Position numbers and translations under genes: made by a program
Part shown: piece after piece, positions 9,868 to 20,168 of the stretch
How the letters are laid out: every line of letters begins with the position of its first letter
Numbering within the stretch: position 1 is the first letter of the stretch
Assembly: GCF_050947875.1 (NCBI RefSeq)
Contig: NC_134572.1
Coordinates: forward strand, 129,502,105 to 129,566,104
Source: Dermacentor variabilis
Taxonomy: Eukaryota; Arthropoda; Arachnida; Ixodida; Ixodidae
Reading direction: 5' to 3'
Length of the DNA: 64,000 nucleotides
Notes under the pieces: model-generated
The model's input: the letters and a program-made list of their open reading frames with translations, nothing else
What the model was told of the DNA's origin: nothing
The model's database searches: none

Positions 9868-12800
9868 TACCGGCGACCTGTGGAGGTGAGGCCGCTGTCG
9901 ACGCAAGAACGGAGCCTCCAGCGCTGAACGACGGACGCGAGAGCAGTTGCGGAAAAAGTGACGTTGCTTCAGATTTATGTGTGCTTATAGACGGCTGCGA
10001 AATTACCGCTTTAGTAGACACAGGCGCAGACCATTCCGTTATGAGTAAAGTGCTTGCCAGAAGACTGAAAAAAGTGCTGACTCCTTGGAGAGGACCGCAA
10101 ATTCGAACCGCCGGAGGACACCTTATCAACCCGGTGGGCAGGTGCACTTCTAGAATCGGAATACGCGGCTTTACATACGTCGCCAGTTTCATTGTCCTGC
10201 CAGAATGTTCAAGGGATTTAATTATTGGAATGGACTTTTTGCAGGCGAACGGTGCAGTTATCAACTTGCAGGAATCCTGTGTGTCGTTCTCAACGAAGCA
10301 CGCCATCGCGACATTCGAGTGTGAAGAACAATTTGATGCTCTTCAGATTATAGACGACGACGTCACGATACCCCCAAGGTCCAGCATAGCTGTTGCCGTA
10401 AGAAGTACCGTATTCAGCGACTATGAAGGAATAGCAGATAGTAACACTGGACTCCTACTCGAAAAAGGAATCTGTATGGCAAGAGGTCTGGTTCAGCTGC
10501 GTGACGGGTGTTCGAATGTCTTCCTGACTAATTTTGGAAATGAAGTCCAGCATGTTGCGAAGGGAACTGTCATTGCCCGCCTTAATGCTTATGAACAGAT
10601 TACGGATTTGAACCCTTCCGATGCTGCACTACTGGATTCTGACAACGTAGACTCCATACTCACATCTGTCAACATCGAAGCAGCACTATCACCGAGCCAG
10701 AAGCAGCAAATAGAGAACCTGGTACGAGAATTCGCCTCGTGTTTCTCAACGACATCGAAAGTCCAGAGAACGTCCATCGCCAAACACCGTATCATTGTCG
10801 ACGAAGCTGTGAGGCCTATTTGCCAGCATCCCTACCGAGTGTCACCGAAGGAGAGAGAGATCATCAGCAAACAAGTCGAAGAAATGCTTAGAGACGACGT
10901 AATTCAACCATCGACCAGCCCGTGGGCTTCGCCTGTGGTGTTGGTAAAGAAAAAGGATCAGACCTTGCGCTTCTGCGTTGATTATCGGAAGCTAAACGTC
11001 GTCACAAAGCGGGATGTCTATCCCCTTCCGAGGATCGATGACACCCTCGATAGACTACGGGATGCGAAATTCTTTTCCTCTCTGGACCTCAAAAGCGGAT
11101 ACTGGCAAATAGAAGTGGACGAACAAGATCGTGAGAAGACAGCATTCGTCACACCTGACGGACTATACGAATTCAAGGTACTTCCGTTCGGCCTCTGTTC
11201 CGCACCTGCCACCTTTCAGCGGATGATGGACACTGTGCTCTCCGGGTTAAAGTGGCAGTCCTGTCTGGTTTATCTTGACGACGTCGTGATTTTCTCTACC
11301 ACCTTTGCTCAGCATGTGGAACGACTAAGGACTGTGCTCAAAGCTATTAGTTCAGCAGGGCTGACGATAAAGCCACAAAAATGTCACTTCGGCTTCCATG
11401 AGCTCCTTTTCCTCGGCCATGTGATTAGCTCCGAAGGCATCCGTCCTGACCCTGAGAAAACCGCAGCAGTAGAAAAGTTTCCTAGACCAACTGATAAAAA
11501 GGCCTTTAGGCGATTCCTAGGACTTTGTGCCTACTACAGGCGTTTCGTCAAAAATTTTTCAAAGATTGCCGAGCCATTAACGCGATTAACGAAAGAAGAT
11601 ATGCCTTTCGTCTGGCAAAGTGAACAAGAAGATGCATTCAATGAGCTACGACGGCGACTTCAAAACCAACCGGTCCTTGCGCACTTTGACGAGGAAGCGG
11701 AAACAGACATCCACACAGACGCCAGCAATTTAGGACTCGGTGCCGTCCTCGTTCAGTGGCAAAACGGAGATGAAAGAGTGATTGCATACGCCAGCCGCAC
11801 TCTTTCGAGGGCTGAAACCAACTATTCAGCCACCGAAAAAGAATGCCTCGCAGTAATATGGGCCATAGGAAAATTCCGACCATACTTATACGGTAGACCG
11901 TTCCGAGCAATCAGCGACCATCACTCATTGTGCTGGCTTGCAAACCTGAAAGATCCTTCTGGACGACTTGCTAGATGGAGTCTGAGACTGCAGGAATACG
12001 ACATAACGGTCGTGTACAAGTCAGGTCGCAAGCACAGTGACGCTGATTGTTTATCACGTGCGCCGGTCGAATCTGCTCCTGTGAAAGATGGACACGACTT
12101 TCCGTTTCTTGGAGCCGTGACCACATCTGCGATGGCCGAACACCAACAGTCTGACGCCGAGTTGCTCCTATTCATCAGGCACCTCGAGGGACACCCCGTC
12201 CATGTTCCGCGAGTTTTCTGCCGGGGATTGTCATCGTATGTGATGAGAAATGGTGTCCTGTACAAAAGAAATTTTGATCACAGCACAGAGAAATTTCTAC
12301 TCGTCGTTCCTTCAGCATTGCGATCCGAAATCTTGGAAGCCTGTCACGATGACCCATCAGCAGGACACCTCGGAGTGAGCAGAACGTTCGCCAGAATTCA
12401 TGCTAAGTATTACTGGCCAAAGCTATTGACTTCAGTACAGCATTATGTACGAACATGTCGGGATTGCCAAAGACGCAAAACGCCTCCATTAAAACCCGCA
12501 GGCCTCCTTCAACCAATAGAACTCCCAGGAGCACCGTTCGAACAAGTAGGAATGGACTTGCTCGGTCCCTTTCCCACATCGTCATCAGGGAAACGATGGA
12601 TTGTAGTAGCCACGGATTACCTAACCCGATATGCCGAGACATCCTCTCTCATCAGTGCACCGGCTGTCGAAGTGGCTGAATTCTTTGTCACCAAGATAGT
12701 ATTACGACACGGCGCCCCTGCAATTATTATCACGGACCGAGGAACTTCGTTCACAGCCGATTTGACGCAATCCATTATGAAACTGACTCATACCAGCCAC

Positions 12801-13397
12801 AGGAAAACAACTGCCTATCACCCTCAAACAAATGGGCTAACCGAGCGATTGAACAGGACGCTGACCGATATGTTGTCAATTTACGTAGACATAGAGCAGC
12901 GTACATGGGACAAGATACTATCCTATGCAACATTCGCCTACAATACCGCATTGCAAGAGACCACTCAGGTAACGCCATTCCAGCTTGTTTTTGGTCGAAC
13001 AGTTACTACACCCTTGGACGCAATGCTGCCTGTCAGCGACAGTACAGAACAGAACCCTGACATCAGCGACTTTACACAGAGGGCCGAAGAAGCACGTCAG
13101 CTGGCGCGACATCGCATTCAACAAAGGCAGCGCATCGACGCGGACCGATACAACCTGCGGCGAAGGGAAGTCGAGTATGCCCCAGGCGACAGAGTATGGG
13201 TGTGGACTCCCGTGCGGACGCGCGGCCTGTCCGAAAAGCTTTTGCGCCGTTATTTCGGCCCTTACCGAGTACTTCGCCGCATCAATCCCCTGAACTACGA
13301 AGCTACGCCAGAAGGACAAGTCAGCTCATCACGATGCCGGCGTCGCACGGAAACTGTACATGTGGTCAGACTGAAGCCATATTATGACAGGCAGTGA
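9702..13397 (+). CDS. pol: Pol polyprotein of gypsy A (PR-RT-RNase H-integrase)
   Basis: The pol frame opens at 9702, overlaps the end of gag by about 165 bases in the -1 frame, and runs to 13397; the first ATG is at 9981 (1138 residues from there). Domains counted from that ATG: aspartic protease DTGA at 13-16; RT with LDLKSGYWQ near 367 and YLDD at 431-434; RNase H with HTDAS near 577; integrase HHCC zinc finger near 786-830; catalytic core with MDLLGPF near 857, TDRG near 918 and TERLN near 953, spaced D-35-E; GPY/F module RRYFGPY near 1085. It converts element RNA to DNA in the particle and integrates it in the nucleus. All key residues looked for are present and there is no internal stop. 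The gag-pol arrangement favours -1 translational frameshifting; start from 9981 is the alternative. Confidence 0.95.
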   Translation, partial: TPFRDPRVFVNAPKPADFTATSTSVNSAAEVSITEPASILKLPKATPSKPTSGKLIPATCGGEAAVDARTEPPALNDGRESSCGKSDVASDLCVLIDGCEITALVDTGADHSVMSKVLARRLKKVLTPWRGPQIRTAGGHLINPVGRCTSRIGIRGFTYVASFIVLPECSRDLIIGMDFLQANGAVINLQESCVSFSTKHAIATFECEEQFDALQIIDDDVTIPPRSSIAVAVRSTVFSDYEGIADSNTGLLLEKGICMARGLVQLRDGCSNVFLTNFGNEVQHVAKGTVIARLNAYEQITDLNPSDAALLDSDNVDSILTSVNIEAALSPSQKQQIENLVREFASCFSTTSKVQRTSIAKHRIIVDEAVRPICQHPYRVSPKEREIISKQVEEMLRDDVIQPSTSPWASPVVLVKKKDQTLRFCVDYRKLNVVTKRDVYPLPRIDDTLDRLRDAKFFSSLDLKSGYWQIEVDEQDREKTAFVTPDGLYEFKVLPFGLCSAPATFQRMMDTVLSGLKWQSCLVYLDDVVIFSTTFAQHVERLRTVLKAISSAGLTIKPQKCHFGFHELLFLGHVISSEGIRPDPEKTAAVEKFPRPTDKKAFRRFLGLCAYYRRFVKNFSKIAEPLTRLTKEDMPFVWQSEQEDAFNELRRRLQNQPVLAHFDEEAETDIHTDASNLGLGAVLVQWQNGDERVIAYASRTLSRAETNYSATEKECLAVIWAIGKFRPYLYGRPFRAISDHHSLCWLANLKDPSGRLARWSLRLQEYDITVVYKSGRKHSDADCLSRAPVESAPVKDGHDFPFLGAVTTSAMAEHQQSDAELLLFIRHLEGHPVHVPRVFCRGLSSYVMRNGVLYKRNFDHSTEKFLLVVPSALRSEILEACHDDPSAGHLGVSRTFARIHAKYYWPKLLTSVQHYVRTCRDCQRRKTPPLKPAGLLQPIELPGAPFEQVGMDLLGPFPTSSSGKRWIVVATDYLTRYAETSSLISAPAVEVAEFFVTKIVLRHGAPAIIITDRGTSFTADLTQSIMKLTHTSHRKTTAYHPQTNGLTERLNRTLTDMLSIYVDIEQRTWDKILSYATFAYNTALQETTQVTPFQLVFGRTVTTPLDAMLPVSDSTEQNPDISDFTQRAEEARQLARHRIQQRQRIDADRYNLRRREVEYAPGDRVWVWTPVRTRGLSEKLLRRYFGPYRVLRRINPLNYEATPEGQVSSSRCRRRTETVHVVRLKPYYDRQ

Positions 13398-13475
13398 ATA
13401 TTCGACCAAACGTCTATTCTGTGCCATATACCACTTTAGTATGGACAACAGCTTGTGAACAATTTAGTCGCTGTA

Positions 13476-13509
13476 CGCATCGGGACGATGCGTTTTGGAG
13501 GGGGGATAA
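13476..13509 (+). promoter_or_regulatory. Polypurine tract with preceding 7-bp stem-loop
   Basis: GGAGGGGGGATAA (13497-13509) directly abuts the 3' LTR and is the expected plus-strand primer. Just before it, CGCATCG (13476-13482) and CGATGCG (13486-13492) form a perfect stem with loop GGA. A similar but imperfect arrangement precedes the PPT of gypsy C (about 44394-44405, minus strand). Confidence 0.85.
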
Positions 13510-13813
13510 TGACACAAGGCAGAAACATTTAAACAACGCGCGCAGGTTCGTGCGCCCCCCCTCAACACGACAACGGCGCATTGAAAGAAAAGACGACGAA
13601 ATGATGGCACGTGTTTTCGCCGCACGCACTTGCATCGTAGATGGCCGTTGTCAGCGTCTGCAAGAAGAAGAGGTGAAGCGACGCTCGAGATTAGAAGAAG
13701 AAGGCATTCTTGATCTCCTTTTCAGAACGCGGCAGTCCTTTTTATTTACCCCCAGGGCACAAGTTAGCCCACAATAAATAGTTGTGTCTGGACTCCCTTA
13801 ATTGTTTGTTACA
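13510..13813 (+). repeat. 3' LTR of gypsy A
   Basis: 304 bp, one visible mismatch to the 5' LTR, with AATAAA at 13773-13778. The following ATAT (13814-13817) repeats the four bases before the 5' LTR. Confidence 0.96.
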
Positions 13814-13817
13814 ATAT

Positions 13818-14384
13818 TATGTGCGGTACTGTTTCAGATGAGTCGGGCATTTTCTACGCCATGTTTGTACAATCAAATTGCTTTCCTTCGTAGTGTCGCC
13901 CATCCATCCCTTTCACACGTTTCGCCTCTACAGGCAGTTGCCCTGTAAAGTGTATAAATACCAAAATGGCACATGCTTGTAATTTACTTTTTTCAGCTGA
14001 TGCCGTCAGGTGGAGCTTCGTACGGGAACTAATGCTGCTTATCTGGTGCCACAACATTGGATGAACGCATCGAAAACCCGGAACGAGCGTTTATACAGAG
14101 CAAAATAAACATTTCCTAATTTTGCAAGGCGTCTTACATCGGTTATCCCCCTTCTTCTCTCGTTTATTCGTTGCGAGGGTCTGTCAGCCTTGATGTCAAT
14201 AGCTAGCATGCAAGCGCTTGTTAGCAACGTGTCTGCTCTCTTAAAAACACGTGTTACGGGGTGCCATCTGGCAAAAAAGTATGTTCCACATCCGCCCACA
14301 ACCCGCTCTGAGTGGCGCTGGCTAACACTCCTACAGGGCTAGACCTAGTAAGCACAAATACCAAAGTCAGTGGGCGAATCGATA
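13818..14384. other. Unassigned right flank of gypsy A
   Basis: No recognisable gene; short frames only. Confidence 0.4.
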
Positions 14385-14580
14385 GCCTTCGTCGTAGCAG
14401 AACTGGTAGTGCAACGCACGCCTAATGCGGAGGTTGTAGTTTGGGCTCCCACAGGCGACAAATTATCTTTTCGTCCGCTTTCATTTCCCTTTTCTTCATT
14501 ATTTTCTACATTCCACTTTCAACCACGATTAATTTCCACGATGCTTTCCTTGGCTTCATTGTCTGTTGGCTTTATGTGAT
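14385..14580 (+). repeat. tRNA-derived SINE (family 2)
   Basis: The head (14388-14455) resembles a tRNA: GTAGCAGAACTGGTAGTGCAA (A-box side), ACGCCTAATGCG, then a degenerate B-box GTAGTTTGGGCTCCC and GCGACAA. The body is TTTCATT/CTTCATT-rich and ends around 14540-14580. The minus-strand repeat at 60590-60707 has the same layout (CATTCAGTTTCAATTCCC body), so they probably belong to one family. The family resemblance to known tick SINEs is from memory. Confidence 0.55.
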
Positions 14581-17500
14581 CATGCCAAGGTAAGAGCTTT
14601 CGAATTGCCCATCTTCTTGGAGTTACATTCAGAGATGGAGTTGTGAGCTTGCGAAAGCCAAGGTGTTACCTGTGAACAGTTGCTACGACATGACTGCGAT
14701 TACCAGGGCAAATTACGTACTTCGAGTTTGGAGCTGTGTATTGGAGTGCATCCACTTACTGAAAGGTCCTAAAAGTGCGAGAAGCGGGGCACCATCACTT
14801 ATTTTACGACTCATTCGTAAGCAGCTACATGTGTGCAACGACACCACCCACGCTTATTGAGAGCGAGTGTGCATGGTTGCTTATTTACCGATTTATCATT
14901 GTTACTATAGGTTATTTTAGCTCTTCGCATGCCCTGATGTTCACCCGTATAGGTGCCCCGCAAGATTCGATGCCTTACAGAGCCAACTGACTGATCAAAC
15001 CGACTGTGCTTAATGCATTGGTCAATCACCTTGTCAGTAAAAATAAAATAGCATTACCTTATATATATATCTCTCTTTTTTATTGTCACATGGTAGTGGT
15101 AGTGGCACTGCGCAGGAAGGTAACAGTGATGCGTAGTAGAGCGATAAATGATGCCGTTTATTGGGCGAAGTTTTACCCGCAAATGCAGCAGACAAAGACA
15201 CTCGGTGGCGGTGGAAACCGCAAGCTTGAACGTCGGGTGTTGAATTTGCAGTGCGCGCGCTGACTCGTTCGTTATTTGTAATATGCCCCAAGAATCTCGA
15301 AGCATGCGCGTTAAGCTTGTCCGACGGGCACGTCCATCGACGATTACAGGACGCATCAGTAATCTGCTATGTCGCTGGCGCATCGTTGCGGTAGAAACAA
15401 AAGCGGGATAACAAAGCCGCGCCGAGCTATAGGTAGGCGGTCAGATACTAGGAGCGCACGTGGCAATATCTTGCATAATAAAATGATTTTCGGGTGGGCG
15501 GGCGTACTGAAACGCAAGCAGCAAACTATGTACGAAAATATAACGTATGGTTATATAGCCTATAGCGCGAAAGTAAGCCGAAACGACAACTCATGCTTCT
15601 CGATTTCAGAGACGTCGTTTGCCGTTCGCAATTTTGCTCCACGTGCCACCACAACCCCCACATTCCCAATAGGAATGCGAATTCGCCCGCGTTTCTTCTC
15701 AATCCCACACAAAGTCTGTTTCTTAACGTTCGGCCTATAATATTTCGTTCCATCGCACGATGAGCGGTCCTTTATGTGCTTTTCAAGTTTAATGGCCCAA
15801 GTTTCTGCTTTACATTTTAATACTAACCGAATATGGGGATGGTTAAGCCTCACGAAAGAAAAATAAGAGAACAGCCTGATGACGTACTTTCCAGTGAAGA
15901 GAAACGTGTAACGACGTTACCTTTGAACAATATCCCCGAGGAGAAATATATCAGATTTGGCAATTTGTAAAGCGAGTCAAAGACGGGCAGCGAGCGCAAG
16001 TTGCACGAGCCCAGTCGGCCAATCAGGCGAAAGCACAGTTCGCAATGGCGCATCCCGCTACTATATACTCGGGTTTCACCCACGATGACACGAGGCTGTG
16101 ACGTCATTAATGGAAGGCTTGTTTCGTGCTGTCACGATGCGTTGAGCTGCGGTTGCCTTCCCTTAGACTGTAACGTCATTGAGGCGACGGCTATGCCGCA
16201 GGTAACCGATACGCGTGCGCGCATGCATGCGTGGATGCTTAGCAGCTGCATCGAGTCGCGGTCTCTTCTGAGTGCACGCCGCAATCGACTCCTCTTCGTG
16301 GCGGCCCAGTTCAGGTAGCGAACAGAAATCAATAACGAGTCGCGTTACATGGATTAGCCAGCTCTTTAGAGGCGATTTTGTCGAGCTTTTGAAAGGCCGT
16401 CGCCGAAAGAGCGACGCCGCGAAACACCTTGCGTCGAGCCGCATTCAACGGACCCAAAATGAACGTGCTGTAATTAGGGTTGTTCGCTCAACACTATATA
16501 TGCACAAATATAGAAGCGAAGCAAACTCCGGATTTGGTTCCACAGTCAATCTTCGAGCGTGTTTTTCAGATACACAGTCTCGCTGCAATCGCGCCGACGT
16601 ATTCAGGTTGGGGAGAAGCTTACGTAACACTCGTGAAACATTTAGCTTTCGCAACAGTCGAATGAATGAGATATTTGAGTGTACAACGAGAGAGGTATAC
16701 TTTCTTTTTTTTTTTTGCACGAAGTGTTCATCCGAGACGTCCGCGAAGTTTCAGTCTAGTGCCATAGCAATTTCGGTGCTCTCGAAAGAGTGCTGTCCGT
16801 CTCGTAGAATATCGCCCACCTCCCAGAGAAGGGGTATGAAACGCGCGGCTCTCATGAGCTCCTGTTTGCGGTTTACGTGTCGCCTTCCCCCCCTCCACCC
16901 CCCCCACCTCCCACGCGCGCGCGCGAGGTATTCCACTCTGGACGAAATTTTCCTGGATGCAAGTTTATACGATGTAAGAAAAAGAAAAAGAAAAAAGAAA
17001 AAAGAAAAAAAAGATATATCTGTGAAGTGCATTTTATGGTGCTCATAACGAACAATCGCAGTACGAAGACCTCCGTTTTAACAACGTTGTTTCTAAAGAA
17101 GCCTTTTCGCCATTGGGCCGAGGATGTCTCGTACCTGTTGTAAAGAACAATTCAGACATCGCTGTGTGGTGCTGTAAGATGAGGCCTGGGAAGCAAAAAA
17201 AGTCTCAAATACAAACGACAGATGCTGACGCTTACCCGTTAGCATCCTACACCAGTGTGCCGCGACGTCATGGATTTTGACAGTGTCTGCTCAAGCCTAA
17301 CCAAATGCATGTCGGTGAAGGCGTGCAAAATCGCATATGAACGGAACAAAGCACTCCGCCTAGGATGATTTGAGTACGTTCCCTGCGCCAAAACTGGCAA
17401 AATGCGAGAAAGTGCTTCGAAAGCCGCGAGGTAACGGTGGGCGTGCAGGCGCGAAATTCACTAAAAAGTATGGCCTTCGTTTTCCCTAATAATAACTTTT

Positions 17501-17863
17501 TCTCGCCGAATGAATGAAAAGAGAATATTGAAAAAAATACTTTACCAGTGTAAAAGAACTTTAACGGTGTGTGAGTGAAAACATTTATTGTAATGAGGTT
17601 CGGAGGCTCGACTTCTTAAGCCAAGGCGCGCCGCTCCCACGTTGGCACTGTCGGTGCTCTTTAGAGTTCCTCGAACTTCCTTCACTTCGGTGCAGGCTGA
17701 TTATCATATCTGCCTCGCGCAAGTCTCTCAATGCCTCGTGCTGCAGTGCATCTCAAGCTCGCGCACTTCGTCGGAACATGAATTCGTAAGTGAAGGTCCC
17801 AGAAGGTGCCTTTTTTTTTTAGAGTCCTTCGTGCTGGGGCTGCGGCAAGACCTTCGATTCATT
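14581..17863. other. Long unassigned non-coding interval
   Basis: About 3.3 kb with no frame that resembles a known protein. It holds a poly-T/A-rich patch (16702-16717), a C-rich run followed by GCGCGCGC (16886-16926) and an A-rich, AAAAAG-like tract (16979-17013). No splice-linked exon set could be argued. Confidence 0.4.
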
Positions 17864-17890
17864 CATGGTGCGTGAGCCTCACGCACCATG
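17864..17890. repeat. 27-bp perfect palindrome at the left edge of a LINE
   Basis: CATGGTGCGTGAG (17864-17876) and CTCACGCACCATG (17878-17890) are perfect reverse complements around a single C. It sits where LINE similarity starts, so it may mark a fold-back or inversion junction formed during insertion. Confidence 0.85.
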
Positions 17891-17929
17891 GATGGAGTGG
17901 ATGGACTGCTCAAGTAAACCTCACGATCC

Positions 17930-18595
17930 CAGGACTTCGGAAAAAGTTGGACTTGTCTTCATTTGCACTGAAGCAACTTACTTTACTCCTCTTGTGCGAA
18001 AAATACAGCGACTGCGCACACGTTTATACTGATAGCTCAGCTACATCAACAAGTTTCGGTGGCGCTGTAGTTATACCAACAAGGGGACTAACGCAATGAT
18101 TCACGACTTCCAATATATCACTACGACTACAGCTGCAGAGCTCGCCGCTCTTCGCGGTGCACTTCATGTAATCAATACAGAGAGTCCTGAAAGATGGGCA
18201 CTTTTATGCAATTCAAGGCCGGCTTTACAACGTATGCAGTCTTTTCTCCGACACAGAACTCGTGATCAACTGACGTGCGAAATCATGAAACTCATCCACC
18301 ACTTGAGAGAAAAAGGCAATGATATCCTTTTTTCAATGGATACCAGGCCATTACGGTACCGTAGGAAATGATGACGCAGATAAGGCAGCTTGGTCGTCGA
18401 ACCAAGAAGGCCGCTGCGTGACAGAATCGCGTTCTAGCACGCGCACGCTTAGTTAGCTCAGTGGAATACTGCACACGCAAAGCGCACCAGACTGCACCGA
18501 TTAACCCTTCGCTGCCACTCGGAGCTCCGGTCGGATTTCACTGACGCTAAACGTCTCTTTTGTATCGGTTGTGGTCGGGAGTTTGCCTTCATGAA
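17930..18595 (+). pseudogene. LINE RNase H, first piece of the split copy
   Basis: Degraded RNase H. A frame ending at 18099 reads ALKQLTLLLL...HVYTDSS, the first catalytic Asp box (YTDSS/YTDGS type). The next frame, from 18096, reads TTTAAELAALRGALHVI...WALLCNSRPALQRM, carrying the Glu helix and the position of the next catalytic Asp, which is asparagine here (CNS instead of CDS). The terminal GHCGVVGN box is degenerate around 18340-18370. Several frame changes occur; the copy is dead. Confidence 0.75.
18585..18595. repeat. 11-bp target-site duplication, left copy
   Basis: GCCTTCATGAA here is repeated exactly at 19857-19867 and brackets the minus-strand LINE. Confidence 0.85.
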
Positions 18596-19856
18596 GAGAG
18601 AGAGAGAGAGACGGGAAGAAGGAAGGCAGGGAGGTTAACTAGACTGAGTCCAGTTTGCTACCCTACACGTGGGGAGGGGAATGGGGAGTGAAAGAGAGAG
18701 AGAAAACTTAGGTGTAGGATGTCTATAGTCGGGCACTCAAGTCTGTTACTTTCAGGTAGTGAAAAAGTGCTCGAACTGCCTTCTGGGCTAATGAACTGTG
18801 AGGTCAGGCTCCCAAGACCTTCGCTTCCGTAAATGGCCTGTCATCTAGTCTATTCAAGGCAAACTGGAGAGTCTCCCGTTGATTTTCGAAGCGAGCACAG
18901 TGGCACAGAAGATGACTGATGATATCTTCACACTTGGACTTAGCCTACATTGGTGAATCTACCATTCCAATACGATAGCTGTGCGAGTTGGTGAATGCTA
19001 CTCCTACCCACAGCCGACGCAGCAGTGCTGCGTCACGTCGTGAAAGGTTCGCTGGTAATTTAAGTTTCAGTGATGGGTCGAGGCTCTATAAACGACACTT
19101 AGAGTTCTATGGTGTATGCCAGTAACTTAACGTGATGGTACGAGCGAGACTGCGAAGCTCTCTTGCAGCGTCGACTCTCGATAAAGGTAGAACGAGTGTC
19201 GGTGCGCCAGCCTGGGCACGTTGGGCAGCGTCATCGGCGGGGTGATTACCAACGACGCCACAATGTCCCGGCAGCCACTGAAATATGATATCATGACCTC
19301 GTTCAGAAGCGCAATGGCAGATTTTGTTGATTTTAGACACCAGCTGTTCATAATTGCTACGTCGTAAACTTTGCAAGCTCTGGAGGGCTGCTTTCGAATC
19401 ACAAAATATTGTCCATTTGTTGGGTGGTTCCTTTTCAATGTATTCGACAGCAGCAAGAAGAGCGGCCGGTTCGGAACCTGTAGATGTCGTTATGTGTGAA
19501 GTTTTAAACTTGATGACGACCGAGTGAGATGGTAGAACAATGGCGCCCGTAGAATCTTCCGAGACGTGTAAACATGGATTCGGTTAGCGTATGAACAATG
19601 CAAAAGTTCCAATGTGATCTGCTTGAGAGCCGCGGTGGTCAGGCTAGCTTTCTTCACTATTCCTGGAACAGCAAGGTACACAGGAGGCTTTTTTAAGCAC
19701 CACTTAGGGGTTGGCGTTCTTGTTGCGGGTGATTGCCTCAAAGACAAAGAGTGCCGGTTAGCCGCAATTGATCTGGAGAACGCTGCCTTGGATCTTTTCT
19801 CAGGCAAGCGAGCGAGATGGTGGTCAGGGACTCTGGATATACGGCGATATACAAGC
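18596..19856 (-). mobile_element. 5'-truncated RNase H LINE (family A) inserted in its own relative
   Basis: A minus-strand copy whose 3' end is the GA/CT run at 18596-18612. Reading from 19856 downward: a pre-RNase H segment, a box ending HVYT near 19570, then EPAALLAAVEYIEKEPPNKW and FCDSKAALQSL (about 19470-19370), then GHDIIFQWLPGHCGVVGNHPADDAAQRA (frame 19376-19107). A C-terminal segment RDAALLRRLWVG...YRIGMVDSP (about 19050-18960) and the tail with CTACCC...GTTAACCTCCCTGCC follow. The RNase H boxes (FCDS, GHCGVVGN) are well preserved but frames are broken. It is flanked by an 11-bp direct repeat. Confidence 0.85.
19107..19376 (-). pseudogene. LINE RNase H C-terminal half (inserted copy)
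   Basis: The 89-residue open frame holds the last RNase H block, with FQWLPGHCGVVGNHPADDAA at residues 33-52. It is followed by the conserved linker PLSRVDAARELRSLARTITL. The catalytic Asp of the final box is present (NHPADDAA). The frame upstream, carrying the other boxes, is shifted relative to this one. Confidence 0.85.
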
Positions 19857-20132
19857 GCCTTCATGAAAGCTCATTCAGCAGTAATTGGAATGACTGACAG
19901 TCCTGCATGTGTTGTCTGCGGCTGCGAGGAGAACATTTACCGCCTATTGTGCCACTGTCCTCAGTTTGAAGCACAAAGACAATCTAGGTCTAACACATTC
20001 GGGCAACTAGATGACCGTCTTCTGATTAAACAGACAATACTAGAACACCGTCCCCACCGATCATCGGCTCAGAAGGCAACGAAGGTACTTTTGTACTGTC
20101 TGAGAACGTCTGGCTTGTGCGAGCGCCTTTGA
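19857..20132 (+). pseudogene. LINE C-terminal CCHC-like segment, second piece of the split copy
   Basis: From the target duplication to the stop at 20132 the frame reads ...IGMTDSPACVVCGCEENIYRLLCHC..., a C-x2-C-x8-H/L-x4-C type knuckle typical of the end of RNase H LINE ORF2. It then continues through QKATKVLLYCLRTSGLCERL to a natural stop. The final helix motif (ALL.fL..tgL..rL) recurs in the fragment at 37718-37933. Frame intact to the stop. Confidence 0.8.
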
Positions 20133-20168
20133 TTCTGTATTGCTGTCCGTGCACAACTCACGCTTCCC

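Larger units (their letters stand above)
8170..13817 (+). mobile_element. Complete Ty3/gypsy LTR retrotransposon (gypsy A)
   Basis: A full element: 5' LTR (8174-8477), putative PBS (8482 onward), gag, pol (PR-RT-RNase H-IN), polypurine tract and 3' LTR (13510-13813). It is flanked by the 4-bp direct repeat ATAT at 8170-8173 and 13814-13817. LTRs begin TGACA and end TTACA. By eye the two LTRs differ at one base (the third-last T-rich block, TTCGTTACA versus TTTGTTACA), so insertion was recent. No env-like frame follows pol. Both gag and pol frames are open, making this the only element in the window that may still be coding-competent. Its pol and the sequence before its PPT are related to gypsy C (44071-56945). 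Confidence 0.96.

Noticed and set aside
9491..10306. 271-residue minus-strand frame opposite gag/pol of gypsy A
   Set aside because: Shadow of the strong plus-strand coding frames; no recognisable domain.
8500..13397. An envelope gene that would make gypsy A retrovirus-like
   Set aside because: Only about 100 bases separate the pol stop from the PPT and LTR; there is no room for env.
13394..13777. 127-residue frame over the end of gypsy A and its 3' LTR
   Set aside because: It runs through the LTR; the same 75-residue part occurs in the 5' LTR. No domain, explained by lack of stops in LTR sequence.
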